64,000 nt of DNA, taken from Bacillus sp. SG-1 (lineage in GTDB: Bacteria; Bacillota; Bacilli; Bacillales; Bacillaceae_B). Position numbers and translations under genes: made by a program. The notes under the pieces were generated by a model. It was not told where the DNA came from. It saw only the letters and a list, made by a program, of their open reading frames with translations, and did not search any database. Below, piece by piece: positions 8,558-17,593 of the stretch; the first letter of the stretch is position 1, and each line of letters begins with the position of its first letter. Location: contig NZ_ABCF01000006.1 of the NCBI RefSeq assembly GCF_000181495.1, forward strand, positions 1-64,000, written 5' to 3'.

Positions 8558-9673
8558 TTACTTCAAGTTCTCAGGATTAAGCTGTTCCAGTTCAGGAAGA
8601 GTGAAACGGCCGTCTTTGCGGATGAGTACGTCATCAAAGTAAATTTCTCCTCCGCCGTACTCCGGCCTTTGAATCGACACCATATCCCAGTGGATATTGG
8701 AGTGATTTCCATTGTAAGCCTGTTCATAGCATTCACCAGGAGTGAAGTGGAAGCTGCCATCGATTTTTTCATCAAACAGGATATCCTGCATTGGGTGAAG
8801 GATATAAGGATTCACCCCGATTGCGAATTCGCCGATATAACGAGCTCCTTCATCGGTATCAAATATCTTATTGATTCTTTTTGTATCGTTGGCTTCAGCG
8901 TCAACGATTTTACCATTCTCAAAAGTAAGCTTGACGTTTTCAAATGTAAAACCATGGTAAGGTGAAGGCGTGTTATAGGTAATAGTTCCGTTTACAGAAT
9001 CTTTTACAGGAGCTGTATACACTTCACCATCTGGTATATTCAATCGGCCTGCACACTTAACGGCAGGAATATCTTTAATGGAGAACGTTAAATCTGTTCC
9101 TTCGCCCGTGATGCGCACCTTATCGGTCTTATTCATCAGATCAACCAGGCTGTCCATGGCTTTGTCCATTTTCGCGTAATCAAGGTTGCATACATTGAAA
9201 TAAAAATCTTCAAATCCTTCTGTACTCATTTTGGCAAGCTGCGCCATGGAGGCATTCGGGTATCTCAAAACAACCCACTTTTTCTTAGGGACGCGAATTT
9301 CCCGGTGAACTTTTTTGCCGATCGTATTTCCTTGAATCTTCATTTTCTCATCCGGCACATCGGCATGCTCATTGATGTTGTCTCCGGATCGAAGGCCGAT
9401 ATAGGCATCCATCTTGTCCATCACGCTAGCTTCAAACTCAGCCATCATTTCATATTGTTCTTCTTGAGCGCCCATCAACAAAGAGCGGTCCACTGAATGA
9501 TCTTTCAACGATACAAAAGGATAGCCCCCAGCCTCATATGCTTCTTTTACCAAAGCCGTTACAAGCTCACGCTGCAAGCCGAAGTTCTCGATTAAAACTT
9601 TTTCACCTTTTTGAAGCTGAACAGAATAACGAATTAAATTCCTGGCCAGTTTTTCAATACGCGGGTCTTTCAT
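8558..9673 (-). CDS. ampS: M29-family aminopeptidase (AmpS/PepS)
   Basis: A 371-residue cytoplasmic thermophilic-type aminopeptidase that uses two metal ions to release N-terminal residues from peptides. Family signatures visible are IENFGLQRELV near the N-terminus, RSGDNINE, and the metal-binding C-terminal part with GEFAIGVNP, FTPGECYEQAY and HSNIHWD. The start at 9673 (MKDPRIEKLAR) has AGGAGGA upstream; an in-frame upstream start at 9715 would add 14 residues without a ribosome site. It is divergent from ytxG, with a tandem repeat array between. Confidence 0.93.
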   Translation of the reverse strand: MKDPRIEKLARNLIRYSVQLQKGEKVLIENFGLQRELVTALVKEAYEAGGYPFVSLKDHSVDRSLLMGAQEEQYEMMAEFEASVMDKMDAYIGLRSGDNINEHADVPDEKMKIQGNTIGKKVHREIRVPKKKWVVLRYPNASMAQLAKMSTEGFEDFYFNVCNLDYAKMDKAMDSLVDLMNKTDKVRITGEGTDLTFSIKDIPAVKCAGRLNIPDGEVYTAPVKDSVNGTITYNTPSPYHGFTFENVKLTFENGKIVDAEANDTKRINKIFDTDEGARYIGEFAIGVNPYILHPMQDILFDEKIDGSFHFTPGECYEQAYNGNHSNIHWDMVSIQRPEYGGGEIYFDDVLIRKDGRFTLPELEQLNPENLK

Positions 9674-9815
9674 ATATGTATTCCTCCTAGAGTATAATCC
9701 TTTGCCTAATAGCAAAGTTGAATTTTAAACCTAACCATATTGTAACCGAAAGTGCAATTCTTTTTATATAGAAAGATTGTCAGTTCTAATCAGGTTAGGG
9801 AAAAGTTGCGTAAAC

Positions 9816-9986
9816 TGAGCCAGGCTCAAAAGGGTGGATCTGAGCCAGGCTCAAAAGGGTGGGTCTGAGCCAGGCTCAAAAGAGTGGATCTGAGCCAGGC
9901 TCAAAAAGGGGAATCTGAGCCAGGCTCAAAAGGGTAGATCTGAGCCAGTCTCAAAAGGAGTAATCTGAGCCAGGCTCAAAATAACT
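9816..9986. repeat. Tandem array of 25-bp palindromic units
   Basis: Seven copies spaced exactly 25 bp apart (starts 9816, 9841, 9866, 9891, 9916, 9941, 9966; the last is partial). Each begins with the 13-base palindrome TGAGCCAGGCTCA followed by a more variable A/G-rich linker. The array lies in the 459-base divergent gap between ampS and ytxG. Confidence 0.95.
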
Positions 9987-10042
9987 GGCACGGCCATTCA
10001 CTAGAAAAAACAAAAGAGGGAAATAATAAACTGGAAAATCAT

Positions 10043-10071
10043 GCAGGATATTCAGGCGCGGATGGAGAAAC
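10043..10071 (+). promoter_or_regulatory. Candidate sigma-H promoter of ytxGH
   Basis: GCAGGATAT, 12 bases, then GGAGAAAC. This fits RNAGGAWWW-N11-12-RNNGAAWW with one mismatch. The B. subtilis ytxGHJ (csb40) operon is known to be under dual sigma-H and sigma-B control. Confidence 0.6.
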
Positions 10072-10075
10072 TAGT

Positions 10076-10101
10076 GTTTAAGGACATTTAGTGCCGGGTA
10101 T
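10076..10101 (+). promoter_or_regulatory. Sigma-B promoter of ytxGH
   Basis: GTTTAA, 14 bases, GGGTAT: an exact sigma-B consensus, 32 bases upstream of the ytxG start. It indicates general stress induction. Confidence 0.85.
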
Positions 10102-10132
10102 AGAAATGTTATAAACAGGAGGTGCTGAAAAG

Positions 10133-10645
10133 ATGGAAATCATTTTATATTTGAGTGTGGCAGTGATCGCCATTGCGTTTTTGGTTTTGGTTATCAGCCT
10201 GACAAAAACCCTTAAGTCGGTTCAAACGACTTTAGATAGTGTTTCCCATACTTTAGACGGTTTGGAAACACAATTACAGGGAGTGACAAAAGAATCTGCG
10301 GATCTCCTACATAAGACGAACAGGCTTGCAGAGGATATCCAGCAGAAGTCAGAGGAGTTGAACACGGTTGTCTATGCAGTGAAAGATGTGGGCAGTTCCA
10401 TTCAGGGCCTGAATTCTTCTGTGAAAAAGGTGACAACATCCATTTCAACGAATCTTGAAAAGAACCAGGACAAGATTTCGCAATTTGTTCAGTGGGGAAA
10501 AGCAGCAATGGAGCTGCGTGATAAGTGGAAGACCAAAGAAAAGCCTTATCACGGAACACGAAATGCTTATGCAGCCGAAGAGGCGAAAGCTTCTGCAGAG
10601 ATAGACAGACGAGAGAAAATGATTCGCAGGGCAAGACAAAACTAA
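10133..10645 (+). CDS. ytxG: General stress protein YtxG (DUF948)
   Basis: A 170-residue protein with an N-terminal membrane segment ([20 protein letters not shown]) followed by a long coiled-coil-prone region ([20 protein letters not shown] onward) and a basic C-terminus. It matches the DUF948 family of general stress proteins of unknown biochemical role, probably membrane-bound with the coil in the cytoplasm or at the surface. AGGAGGTG precedes the ATG. It is first in a ytxG-ytxH unit with tandem stress/sporulation promoters. Confidence 0.93.
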   Translation: MEIILYLSVAVIAIAFLVLVISLTKTLKSVQTTLDSVSHTLDGLETQLQGVTKESADLLHKTNRLAEDIQQKSEELNTVVYAVKDVGSSIQGLNSSVKKVTTSISTNLEKNQDKISQFVQWGKAAMELRDKWKTKEKPYHGTRNAYAAEEAKASAEIDRREKMIRRARQN

Positions 10646-10672
10646 TTTAATATTCTAGGGGAGGATGTTACG

Positions 10673-11170
10673 ATGACACAAGAACAAAATGAAGTAAACA
10701 AAAACCAGGTAAGCCATGGCCACCCAAATGGCGGCAGCAACACTACTCATGAAGGAAGCATCAATGCAAAGGATTTCTTGATTGGTTCTTTGATTGGCGG
10801 CATCGTAGGAGCTGCAACAGCTTTATTCCTGGCTCCGAAGTCCGGTAAAGAACTGCGTGATGAATTGAACACACATGCAGGTACACTGAAAGAGAAAAGC
10901 GGCCAGTGGAGAGAAATTGCGATGGAACGCGGTAATGAACTTGCTGCGGCCGCAAAAGAAAGAACTTCCGGCATTACTCAGACCGTTCAGGAACAGTCCA
11001 ATAACTTGGTTAATAAAGTGAAAACAAGAAATAATAATGAGAACAGTGAAGTTAATGGCGAAGAGCAGCTTCCTGTTGAAACGGAGCAAAATGATGCTCA
11101 GGAGTTAAATCAAAGACTTGAAGAAACAAAGAAAGCTTTTGATGAGACAGAGCAGTCCATCCATCAATAA
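10673..11170 (+). CDS. ytxH: General stress protein YtxH
   Basis: A 165-residue YtxH-like protein. Its hallmark is a glycine-rich hydrophobic segment followed at once by a lysine-rich turn (FLIGSLIGGIVGAATALFLA then PKSGKELR), near residues 30-60. The remainder is polar and coiled-coil-like, ending acidic. It probably sits in the membrane through the glycine-rich helix. The ribosome site GGGGAGG is at 10659-10665. It is cotranscribed with ytxG and followed by a terminator, so ytxJ is likely read separately or by read-through. Confidence 0.93.
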   Translation: MTQEQNEVNKNQVSHGHPNGGSNTTHEGSINAKDFLIGSLIGGIVGAATALFLAPKSGKELRDELNTHAGTLKEKSGQWREIAMERGNELAAAAKERTSGITQTVQEQSNNLVNKVKTRNNNENSEVNGEEQLPVETEQNDAQELNQRLEETKKAFDETEQSIHQ

Positions 11171-11176
11171 GGAATG

Positions 11177-11208
11177 ACGGTGTAGCGGGAAACCGCCGCA
11201 CCGTTTTT
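11177..11208 (+). terminator. Terminator after ytxH
   Basis: CGGTG and GCGG pair with CCGC and CACCG around GAAA, followed by five Ts. Confidence 0.8.
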
Positions 11209-11409
11209 GCTGAAAGGCTCTTTTATTAAACTTTGTTAAATCTAATGTGAATTTTAAAAAAGAAATATCCTGGTAAGCAAGAAAGAAAAGAGCTACTCTT
11301 CTTGTTTAGAGAGAAGAAACCTTTTATCAGGGGAAAAATCCGGCACTTGGGGTTTTTTTCCGAAAGCAACAATTTATTCAACAACAGCATGCTGAAAGGA
11401 GCAAGAGCG

Positions 11410-11724
11410 TTGGAGAAAATACAAACTATTGAAGAATTCAACCAGCTTGTGGAGGGAAAAGATAGATTCTTTTTTCTGAAACACAGTTTAACCTGTCCAA
11501 TTAGCGGCAGTGCTTTTGAGGAGTACCAAAAGTTTGCACAAGAAACGGAAGAGAAGGACGCCTATTATTTAGCGGTCCAGGAATCAAGGGATTTATCCAA
11601 TCATATTGCGGAAACATTCGGGATTAAACATGAATCGCCGCAAGCCTTCTTGTTCAAAGAAGGAAAGCCGGTTTGGAATGAATCGCATTGGAGAATCACC
11701 AGCAAAGAATTGAAAAGCATATAA
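11410..11724 (+). CDS. ytxJ: Monothiol bacilliredoxin YtxJ (BrxC-type)
   Basis: A 104-residue thioredoxin-fold protein with a single-cysteine TCPIS motif, matching the YtxJ/BrxC family that removes bacillithiol from S-bacillithiolated proteins. The TTG at 11410 is chosen because AAAGGAG lies about eight bases upstream and the length then matches B. subtilis YtxJ. The frame extends upstream to 11302, but that stretch lacks family similarity. In B. subtilis the gene is third in the ytxGHJ stress operon; here a terminator separates it from ytxH. Confidence 0.88.
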   Translation: MEKIQTIEEFNQLVEGKDRFFFLKHSLTCPISGSAFEEYQKFAQETEEKDAYYLAVQESRDLSNHIAETFGIKHESPQAFLFKEGKPVWNESHWRITSKELKSI

Positions 11725-11728
11725 CCTG

Positions 11729-11760
11729 AAAAGCCTGGAATACAACTATTCCAGGCTTTT
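11729..11760 (+). terminator. Terminator after ytxJ
   Basis: AAAAGCCTGGAATA pairs perfectly with TATTCCAGGCTTTT around CAAC. Confidence 0.9.
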
Positions 11761-11837
11761 ATAATTATAAAATTCTCCTGCTCTTTTTCTTTAAGTGAGA
11801 GTATGCTTCTTCAGCAAAGTGAGCCTATCTGTTTTGT

Positions 11838-13985
11838 TTATACAGATAGCGGCCAGCGGATTTCGAGTTTATCTCCGGTCTGGATGGTTTCATAAAATGT
11901 AGTCTCTTCTCCATTTTTCAAAAGAAGGAACTTTCCTTGTGCATTGGAAGGCATATTAATTTCGACATGCCTGAATAGGTCTTGGAAAATAAATGATCCT
12001 GCTTCTTTGGAAATCGCAGTCAGTTTATCACCCGAATGAACGGGGCTGTTTTCATCCAGCTTTTCTCCGTTACGAAATACCTCTGTAACTTGTTTTGAAA
12101 GTTCAAGTTCTTCATCATTAAAAAATATTTGAATTTTATCACTCAATTTCATTTGTTTCTTATCCATAATCATCTTGAGAGTGGGGGCCTCTGTTTTTTT
12201 TATATCGATTACGTCTCCATTCTTAATAACAGTAGAGAGCTTTGTCTCTCTTCCATTGACCGTGACCCGGCCGGAGAAGGCAGGAATGAATGTCTCTTTC
12301 TCATTGATGGTCACGTGGAATGTCCGTAAATATTGAAGCAAGTTTTCATGCCCGGTACGTCTCAAGGCGGACTCCAAGGAAGGCAGCGGTTCAACCTCAA
12401 TCATGTCTCTGTCCTGAACAATGGTTTCCATTAGTGATGTCTTGCCGTTCACCATTACATTCATTACGAATGAATAGTTTTTTCCATTTATGGTGAGGGC
12501 CACTTCAGGCTGGGATTCAATTAGATCAGAGATCATAATGCTCGGGTCTTCTCCATTTTCGCCTCTCATAACGGTTATTTTATCTCCATTTTGAATCGGC
12601 TGGTCTATCCCGCTCTTTTGTCCATTTTTTAAAATGGTCGGGGCCTTGCCATGCTTTCCAGGAAGGGTGATGGACTGGCCGTTTACAGAAACAATCATGG
12701 CCATCCCCGGTTTGCCGTATAGTTTGTTCATTTTCAGACCGGCTGCAAGCAGGCAATCTCCTATGGTCAGCTCTTTCACTTCAAATAAGCGGACAGGTTG
12801 TTCATTTACGTAGGCTGTAACATATTGGACAGGCGCTTTCTTTGCTGCAATGGCAATGCCGATAGGGGTCACGAGCTCAGGTCCCTTTGATACTTGGTGG
12901 ATGATCTTTAAATCCTGAATGGCATCAATGCCGCGAACGGCTACCCGGTTAACCGGCAATTGCAGTGCAGAGGATAGTCTTTCAGGCAATTCAGGTGTCA
13001 GGCTACCGCCGCCGACCAGCATCACTGCTTTAGGGGACTTACCATTATTGAGCCGCAGAATTTCAGTCTTTATTTCCTCAGCCAGATGATCGATGGCTGG
13101 AGAGATTTTCTCAACGGTCTCTTCCCGGGAAATCTCAGTTTCGAAACCGAGAATATCAGACACCGTAATGGTATCATGATGGATAAGTTCCCTTTTTGCT
13201 TTTTCTGCAAGCGGAAAATCAAGGAGTAGTGCATCGCTGATGGCCTCTGTTATTTCGTCTCCTGCCGTCGGGACCATTCCAAAAGCAATGATGGTTCCCA
13301 TGTCCGTTAAAGCTATGTCGGAAGTACCGGCGCCTATATCAACCAATGCCACATTCAGCCTCCGCATGGAAGCGGGAATCAAGACATTTATAGCTGCAAT
13401 CGGCTCGAGCGTCAATGCTTCCATTTCCAATCCGGCCCTGTTCAATGCTGCAAGAAGAGACTCTACGACAACTTTGGGCAGGAATGTGGAGATGATTTCT
13501 ACCGTTGCTTCATCTCCTTGTTGATCGACAAGGCTGCCGATCTCTTCTCCATCCAGTTTATAGTAAAGAACAGAATATCCCACACAATAATAATGATAGG
13601 TTTGATCTGCATTTTGTGCAGCGAGTGCTTGAGCCTGCTGAACAGCACTGAGTTCGAGATGAAGGACGTCTTCCTTGGTCAGGAGAGGCTTACCCGAAAT
13701 GGGGATAGAGGCACTAGCGAATTCTGTTTTCAAAGCTCTTCCTGCTGCAGCAACACATACCTTTTGGAGCGGCCCATGCTTTTTTTCCATTTCAGCTTTT
13801 ATAGAGGTAATGACCGCTGCTACTGCTGGAACATCATGGATCTGACCATCGAGCATTGCCCGTTCTTTATGCTCCAGTGAGAGAATATCTATGACCTCAT
13901 ATTGTTTCTCTTCATTTTCTATCAGGATAATCCCCACCACAGATCTAGTACCAATATCCAGGGCAAAAATCTTCGTTTTCTCCAT
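11838..13985 (-). CDS. FtsA/PilM-like actin-fold ATPase with C-terminal repeats
   Basis: A 715-residue protein. The first ~385 residues are an FtsA/PilM-like actin fold: phosphate-1 loop FALDIGTRSVVG, the phosphate-2 segment NVALVDIGAGTSDIAL, and the adenosine-binding AVMLVGGGSLTPEL. Unlike FtsA it continues for ~330 residues built from about five degenerate units, each with an hNG turn and ending in a GDxIxV-type strand (NGDKITV, RDMIEVE, NGDVIDI, SGDKLTA, TGDKLEI). No membrane helix or FtsA C-terminal amphipathic tail is seen. The ATG at 13985 is used; a GTG four codons upstream is an alternative. It is not the division-essential ftsA, which sits next to ftsZ. Its role is unknown; possibly an envelope or polymer-forming ATPase. 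Confidence 0.85.
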   Translation of the reverse strand: MEKTKIFALDIGTRSVVGIILIENEEKQYEVIDILSLEHKERAMLDGQIHDVPAVAAVITSIKAEMEKKHGPLQKVCVAAAGRALKTEFASASIPISGKPLLTKEDVLHLELSAVQQAQALAAQNADQTYHYYCVGYSVLYYKLDGEEIGSLVDQQGDEATVEIISTFLPKVVVESLLAALNRAGLEMEALTLEPIAAINVLIPASMRRLNVALVDIGAGTSDIALTDMGTIIAFGMVPTAGDEITEAISDALLLDFPLAEKAKRELIHHDTITVSDILGFETEISREETVEKISPAIDHLAEEIKTEILRLNNGKSPKAVMLVGGGSLTPELPERLSSALQLPVNRVAVRGIDAIQDLKIIHQVSKGPELVTPIGIAIAAKKAPVQYVTAYVNEQPVRLFEVKELTIGDCLLAAGLKMNKLYGKPGMAMIVSVNGQSITLPGKHGKAPTILKNGQKSGIDQPIQNGDKITVMRGENGEDPSIMISDLIESQPEVALTINGKNYSFVMNVMVNGKTSLMETIVQDRDMIEVEPLPSLESALRRTGHENLLQYLRTFHVTINEKETFIPAFSGRVTVNGRETKLSTVIKNGDVIDIKKTEAPTLKMIMDKKQMKLSDKIQIFFNDEELELSKQVTEVFRNGEKLDENSPVHSGDKLTAISKEAGSFIFQDLFRHVEINMPSNAQGKFLLLKNGEETTFYETIQTGDKLEIRWPLSV

Positions 13986-14202
13986 CACTTTACACACCCA
14001 CTTTTATCTATTTCACTAATCAAAGCTTTCTTCGTGTAGCTTGTTGCTCCGTTCCCTCGGTACTGATAAAAAATGCAAAATTACTTAGCTTAAAATCTTC
14101 TATAAATACAACGATTTTAACGATAATAGCGCTTAATAACTATTCGGAAACCACTCCAGACACTTTAATACGTGAATGCGTTGAAAGGATAAAGTGTTTT
14201 CC

Positions 14203-14231
14203 GTGACTTTTATTGTACATTCTATTATAAT
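14203..14231 (+). promoter_or_regulatory. Candidate sigma-A promoter of aroA
   Basis: GTGACT, 17 bases, TATAAT, about 100 bases before aroA. The rest of the 344-base gap upstream (13986-14202) is AT-rich, and I see no gene in it. Confidence 0.5.
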
Positions 14232-14329
14232 AAATCCTATTATAAAAAATGTATCATACTTTTATAGAAAAAAGTTAGCAGTGTTGGTTTTTCGATAGAA
14301 AAGGATGCAACGAGAGAGGATGGTTGGTT

Positions 14330-15394
14330 ATGAGCAATAAGGAACTTGAACAGCTGAGAAGTCAAGTTGACGAGGTGAATCTGAAACTGTTGGAAAGTAT
14401 CAATGAGCGTGCCCGCCTAGTTCAGGAAATCGGCAGAGTGAAAGAAAAGCAAGGCTCGAACCGCTTTGATCCTGTAAGGGAAAGAGACATGCTTAACAAT
14501 ATTATTGACAATAATGACGGTCCTTTTGACAACACCACGATTGAACATATCTTTAAAGAGATCTTCAAAGCAGGACTTGATCTGCTTCATGACAGCCATC
14601 GAAAAGAACTGCTGGTTTCAAGAAAGAAAAAACCGACTGATACGATTGTAAAAGTAAACGATGAAGCAATCGGTGACGGTAATCCACATTTTATCTTCGG
14701 TCCTTGTGCAGTGGAATCCTATGAGCAGGTTTCTGAAGTTGCCCGTGCAATCAGAGGGAAAGGGCTGAACCTTATCCGCGGTGGAGCATTCAAGCCCCGT
14801 ACATCTCCATATGATTTTCAGGGATTAGGCCTTGAAGGGTTAAAAATATTGAGAAAAGCTGCAGATGAATACAATCTTGCAGTCGTCAGTGAAATAGTGA
14901 ATCCGGCAGACATTGAGCCGGCATCTGAGTATGTTGATGTGATTCAAATCGGCGCCCGGAACATGCAAAACTTCGAATTATTGAAAGCTGCAGGGTCAGC
15001 AAGAAAACCTGTACTTCTGAAGCGGGGGCTTTCTGCAACTCTTGAAGAATTCATGAATGCCGCTGAATATATCATTTCGCAAGGAAATGGTGATATTATC
15101 CTTTGTGAAAGAGGTATCCGCACGTATGAACGTGCTACAAGGAATACTCTCGATATTTCTGCAGTGCCGATTTTGAAAAAAGAAACCCATCTTCCTGTAT
15201 TTGTCGACGTGACGCACTCTACTGGCAGACGCGATCTACTGCTTCCTGCAGCAAAAGCAGCACTGGCAATCGGCGCTGACGGAGTGATGGCAGAGGTTCA
15301 TCCTGATCCAGCTGTGGCCTTGTCTGACGCTGCTCAGCAAATGGATCTGGAACAGTTTGATCACTTCTTTTCCGAATTAACTGGAGGCAAATAA
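14330..15394 (+). CDS. aroA: Bifunctional chorismate mutase / DAHP synthase
   Basis: A 354-residue fusion. Residues 1-90 form an AroQ-type chorismate mutase helix bundle ([36 protein letters not shown]), which acts as the feedback domain. The remainder is a class I KdsA-like DAHP synthase ([59 protein letters not shown]), condensing PEP and erythrose 4-phosphate as the first shikimate step. The ATG at 14330 is chosen for its spacing to GAGAGG; a TTG two codons earlier is too close. It lies just before ccpA, as in B. subtilis. Confidence 0.96.
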   Translation: MSNKELEQLRSQVDEVNLKLLESINERARLVQEIGRVKEKQGSNRFDPVRERDMLNNIIDNNDGPFDNTTIEHIFKEIFKAGLDLLHDSHRKELLVSRKKKPTDTIVKVNDEAIGDGNPHFIFGPCAVESYEQVSEVARAIRGKGLNLIRGGAFKPRTSPYDFQGLGLEGLKILRKAADEYNLAVVSEIVNPADIEPASEYVDVIQIGARNMQNFELLKAAGSARKPVLLKRGLSATLEEFMNAAEYIISQGNGDIILCERGIRTYERATRNTLDISAVPILKKETHLPVFVDVTHSTGRRDLLLPAAKAALAIGADGVMAEVHPDPAVALSDAAQQMDLEQFDHFFSELTGGK

Positions 15395-15406
15395 GTTAAT
15401 CCTTAC

Positions 15407-15433
15407 TGGTCATCTATTCGATGGCCATTTTTT
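15407..15433 (+). terminator. Terminator after aroA
   Basis: TGGTCATC pairs with GATGGCCA, followed by six Ts. Confidence 0.75.
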
Positions 15434-15631
15434 ATTGAAATGTTATTTTCACAAAGCTTTATTGTGGGTAGGGTATAAATGTAGATTCATTGCAGTCGAG
15501 ACCCCACTCGAGTATGATATATCTATATTTCATACAATGGACATGAAAAGATTTTCATTATATTTTTTAAAGATGGTACATTAGTGTAAAATAAGGACAA
15601 TCAGCAATACGAAATTGAAGGAGTGGATTCC

Positions 15632-16630
15632 ATGAATGTAACGATATATGATGTAGCCAGGGAAGCGAATGTTTCCATGGCGACGGTTTCCCGGGTTGTG
15701 AACGGAAATCCGAATGTCAAACCAGCAACAAGGAAAAAGGTAGTCGAAGTCATCGACAGACTTGGTTATCGACCAAATGCAGTAGCAAGGGGTCTTGCTA
15801 GTAAAAAAACGACGACTGTAGGGGTTATCATCCCGGATATCTCCAATATCTTCTTTGCAGAACTGGCCAGAGGAATTGAAGATATCGCGACGATGTATAA
15901 ATATAACATCATTCTCAGCAACTCCGACCAGAACACAGAAAAAGAACTGCATCTTCTGAACACTATGCTTGGCAAACAGGTAGATGGAATCGTCTTCATG
16001 GGCGGAAACATTACTGAAGAACATGTGCGGGAATTCGAACTGTCACCGGTACCGATCGTATTGGCAGGTACGGTGGAAGACTCTAAAAAAGTACCTTCCG
16101 TCAATATTGATTATCAAGCAGCTGCTTATGACGCAGTGAAAGAACTGATTGGCAAAGGCCATAAAAGAATTGCCTATGTGAGCGGACCTTTCCATGATAA
16201 AGTCAACAATGAAGCCAAACTTCCCGGCTATAAACAAGCATTGGAGGAAGCGGGAATCGAGTTCAGTGAAGAACTTGTAATCGAAGGAGATTACACGTAT
16301 GATTCCGGCCTTGAAGCTTGGCAGAGACTGCAAGAATTGAATGATAAGCCGACTGCCGTATTTGTCGGAAACGACGAGATGGCTTTGGGAGTCGTTCATG
16401 GCGCTCAGGATGCAGGTGTGAACATCCCGGAAGAAGCAGAAGTCATCAGTTTTGATAACACAAGACTGGCGCTTATGGTTCGTCCGCAATTGACTTCAAT
16501 CGTGCAGCCTTTATATGATATCGGTGCTGTAGCGATGCGCCTGCTGACGAAATTCATGAACAAAGAACAAGTAGACGAGCAAATTGTAGTTCTTCCGCAT
16601 AGAATTGAAGAGAGAGATTCTACAAAATAA
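15632..16630 (+). CDS. ccpA: Catabolite control protein A
   Basis: A 332-residue LacI/GalR repressor-activator that, with HPr-Ser46-P, binds cre sites to mediate carbon catabolite control. The N-terminal helix-turn-helix is [20 protein letters not shown], with the hinge [12 protein letters not shown]. The periplasmic-binding-protein-like core includes [11 protein letters not shown] and a CcpA-typical [14 protein letters not shown]. The start ATG has GAAGGAG eight bases upstream. cre sites that it could act on are visible in this window before megL (35614) and ackA (63554). The B. subtilis neighbours motPS downstream of ccpA are absent. Confidence 0.97.
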   Translation: MNVTIYDVAREANVSMATVSRVVNGNPNVKPATRKKVVEVIDRLGYRPNAVARGLASKKTTTVGVIIPDISNIFFAELARGIEDIATMYKYNIILSNSDQNTEKELHLLNTMLGKQVDGIVFMGGNITEEHVREFELSPVPIVLAGTVEDSKKVPSVNIDYQAAAYDAVKELIGKGHKRIAYVSGPFHDKVNNEAKLPGYKQALEEAGIEFSEELVIEGDYTYDSGLEAWQRLQELNDKPTAVFVGNDEMALGVVHGAQDAGVNIPEEAEVISFDNTRLALMVRPQLTSIVQPLYDIGAVAMRLLTKFMNKEQVDEQIVVLPHRIEERDSTK

Positions 16631-16640
16631 AATTGATTTG

Positions 16641-16671
16641 AAAAAGGGTCCGGTCCTCGGATCCTTTTTTC
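16641..16671 (+). terminator. Terminator after ccpA
   Basis: AAAAAGG and TCCG pair with CGGA and CCTTTTT, with a T run. Confidence 0.85.
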
Positions 16672-16950
16672 TATATAACCGAGTCTAAAAGATTTTAGAA
16701 CACAGGGCGTTATTTGTTTTTTCCTATGTTAACTTGAGAGAAAAACCACGATAATTATATGAGTAAACACTCTTAAAAACTCACCTTTTAAAATGGAATT
16801 GGGTTAAAGGGGCTCTGTCCAAATAAAAGTGATGCTTATAGAATGAGGATAGGCATTTTTTTGTTAAAATTATCCTTGAGTAAGTTAATGTGTTTTGAAA
16901 TAATTGGTATTACGTTGACGGGCGGAATTGCTCAATAATTAGTCATTATT
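16672..16950. other. Intergenic stretch without a gene
   Basis: AT-rich, with no supportable reading frame. TGCTTAT (16833-16839) and ATAGGCA (16849-16855), followed by seven Ts, look like an orphan terminator, perhaps the remnant of a lost gene such as the motPS pair found here in B. subtilis. Confidence 0.4.
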
Positions 16951-16962
16951 TTGGAGGGACAA

Positions 16963-17448
16963 ATGAAAAACAAAATTTGTAGTTATGTTGCAATGTTAAT
17001 TTCTGTTCTTTTACTGAGTGCTTGTGGTGATAAATCAGAAGTGGATAATGTACCGGCAATATACGAGTTTAAGGAACCTAATGATTTTCCATTTGAAATA
17101 ACAGAGGTATCTACTGAGATTGACTTGGAAGTTCCAAACCACTTACACCAGTTTATCTTTTACTATTCAAATGAAGATACATCACAACAACTTAAATATA
17201 TTGTAAGTAAAGTATTAGAAGAGCCAGAGGACAATAAAGCAACCAAAGATCTCGGAACCGAATATACACTTGAAAACGGGTTACCAGCTTATTATGACGA
17301 AAGGCCAGGAAAGCAGTCATTATGGTGGGAAAATGCAGATGGGTTTCTGGCTCGTTATGTGTATTTTGCAAACGACAATACAAGTGAATTTGGCGATAAT
17401 AAGTTGGAAGTGGAAGATTTATTAGATTTAGCTAATCAAGTGCAGTAG
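16963..17448 (+). CDS. Putative lipoprotein, unknown function
   Basis: A 161-residue protein with a lipoprotein signal: basic start MKNKIC, hydrophobic core, lipobox LLSAC, so the mature protein is anchored outside the membrane by Cys. The ATG at 16963 is chosen because GGAGGG at 16953-16958 precedes it. The rest is acidic, with aromatic clusters (FIFYYSNED, SLWWENADGFLARYVYF); I recognise no family. Base composition is more AT-rich than the core genes on either side, suggesting it belongs to an acquired stretch. Confidence 0.75.
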   Translation: MKNKICSYVAMLISVLLLSACGDKSEVDNVPAIYEFKEPNDFPFEITEVSTEIDLEVPNHLHQFIFYYSNEDTSQQLKYIVSKVLEEPEDNKATKDLGTEYTLENGLPAYYDERPGKQSLWWENADGFLARYVYFANDNTSEFGDNKLEVEDLLDLANQVQ

Positions 17449-17593
17449 GGTTTTTCTTAGTTATTTATGAGTAGGCTATTTGATTAAAATAAGTTATAGG
17501 GAAGTTAACTTGACTAGGAGCCAAAAATCCTAAATGGTATGTTGAATGTATTTTAGTGAGATGACCTTTGGGGTTGGATGTGGAGGAGAATAA

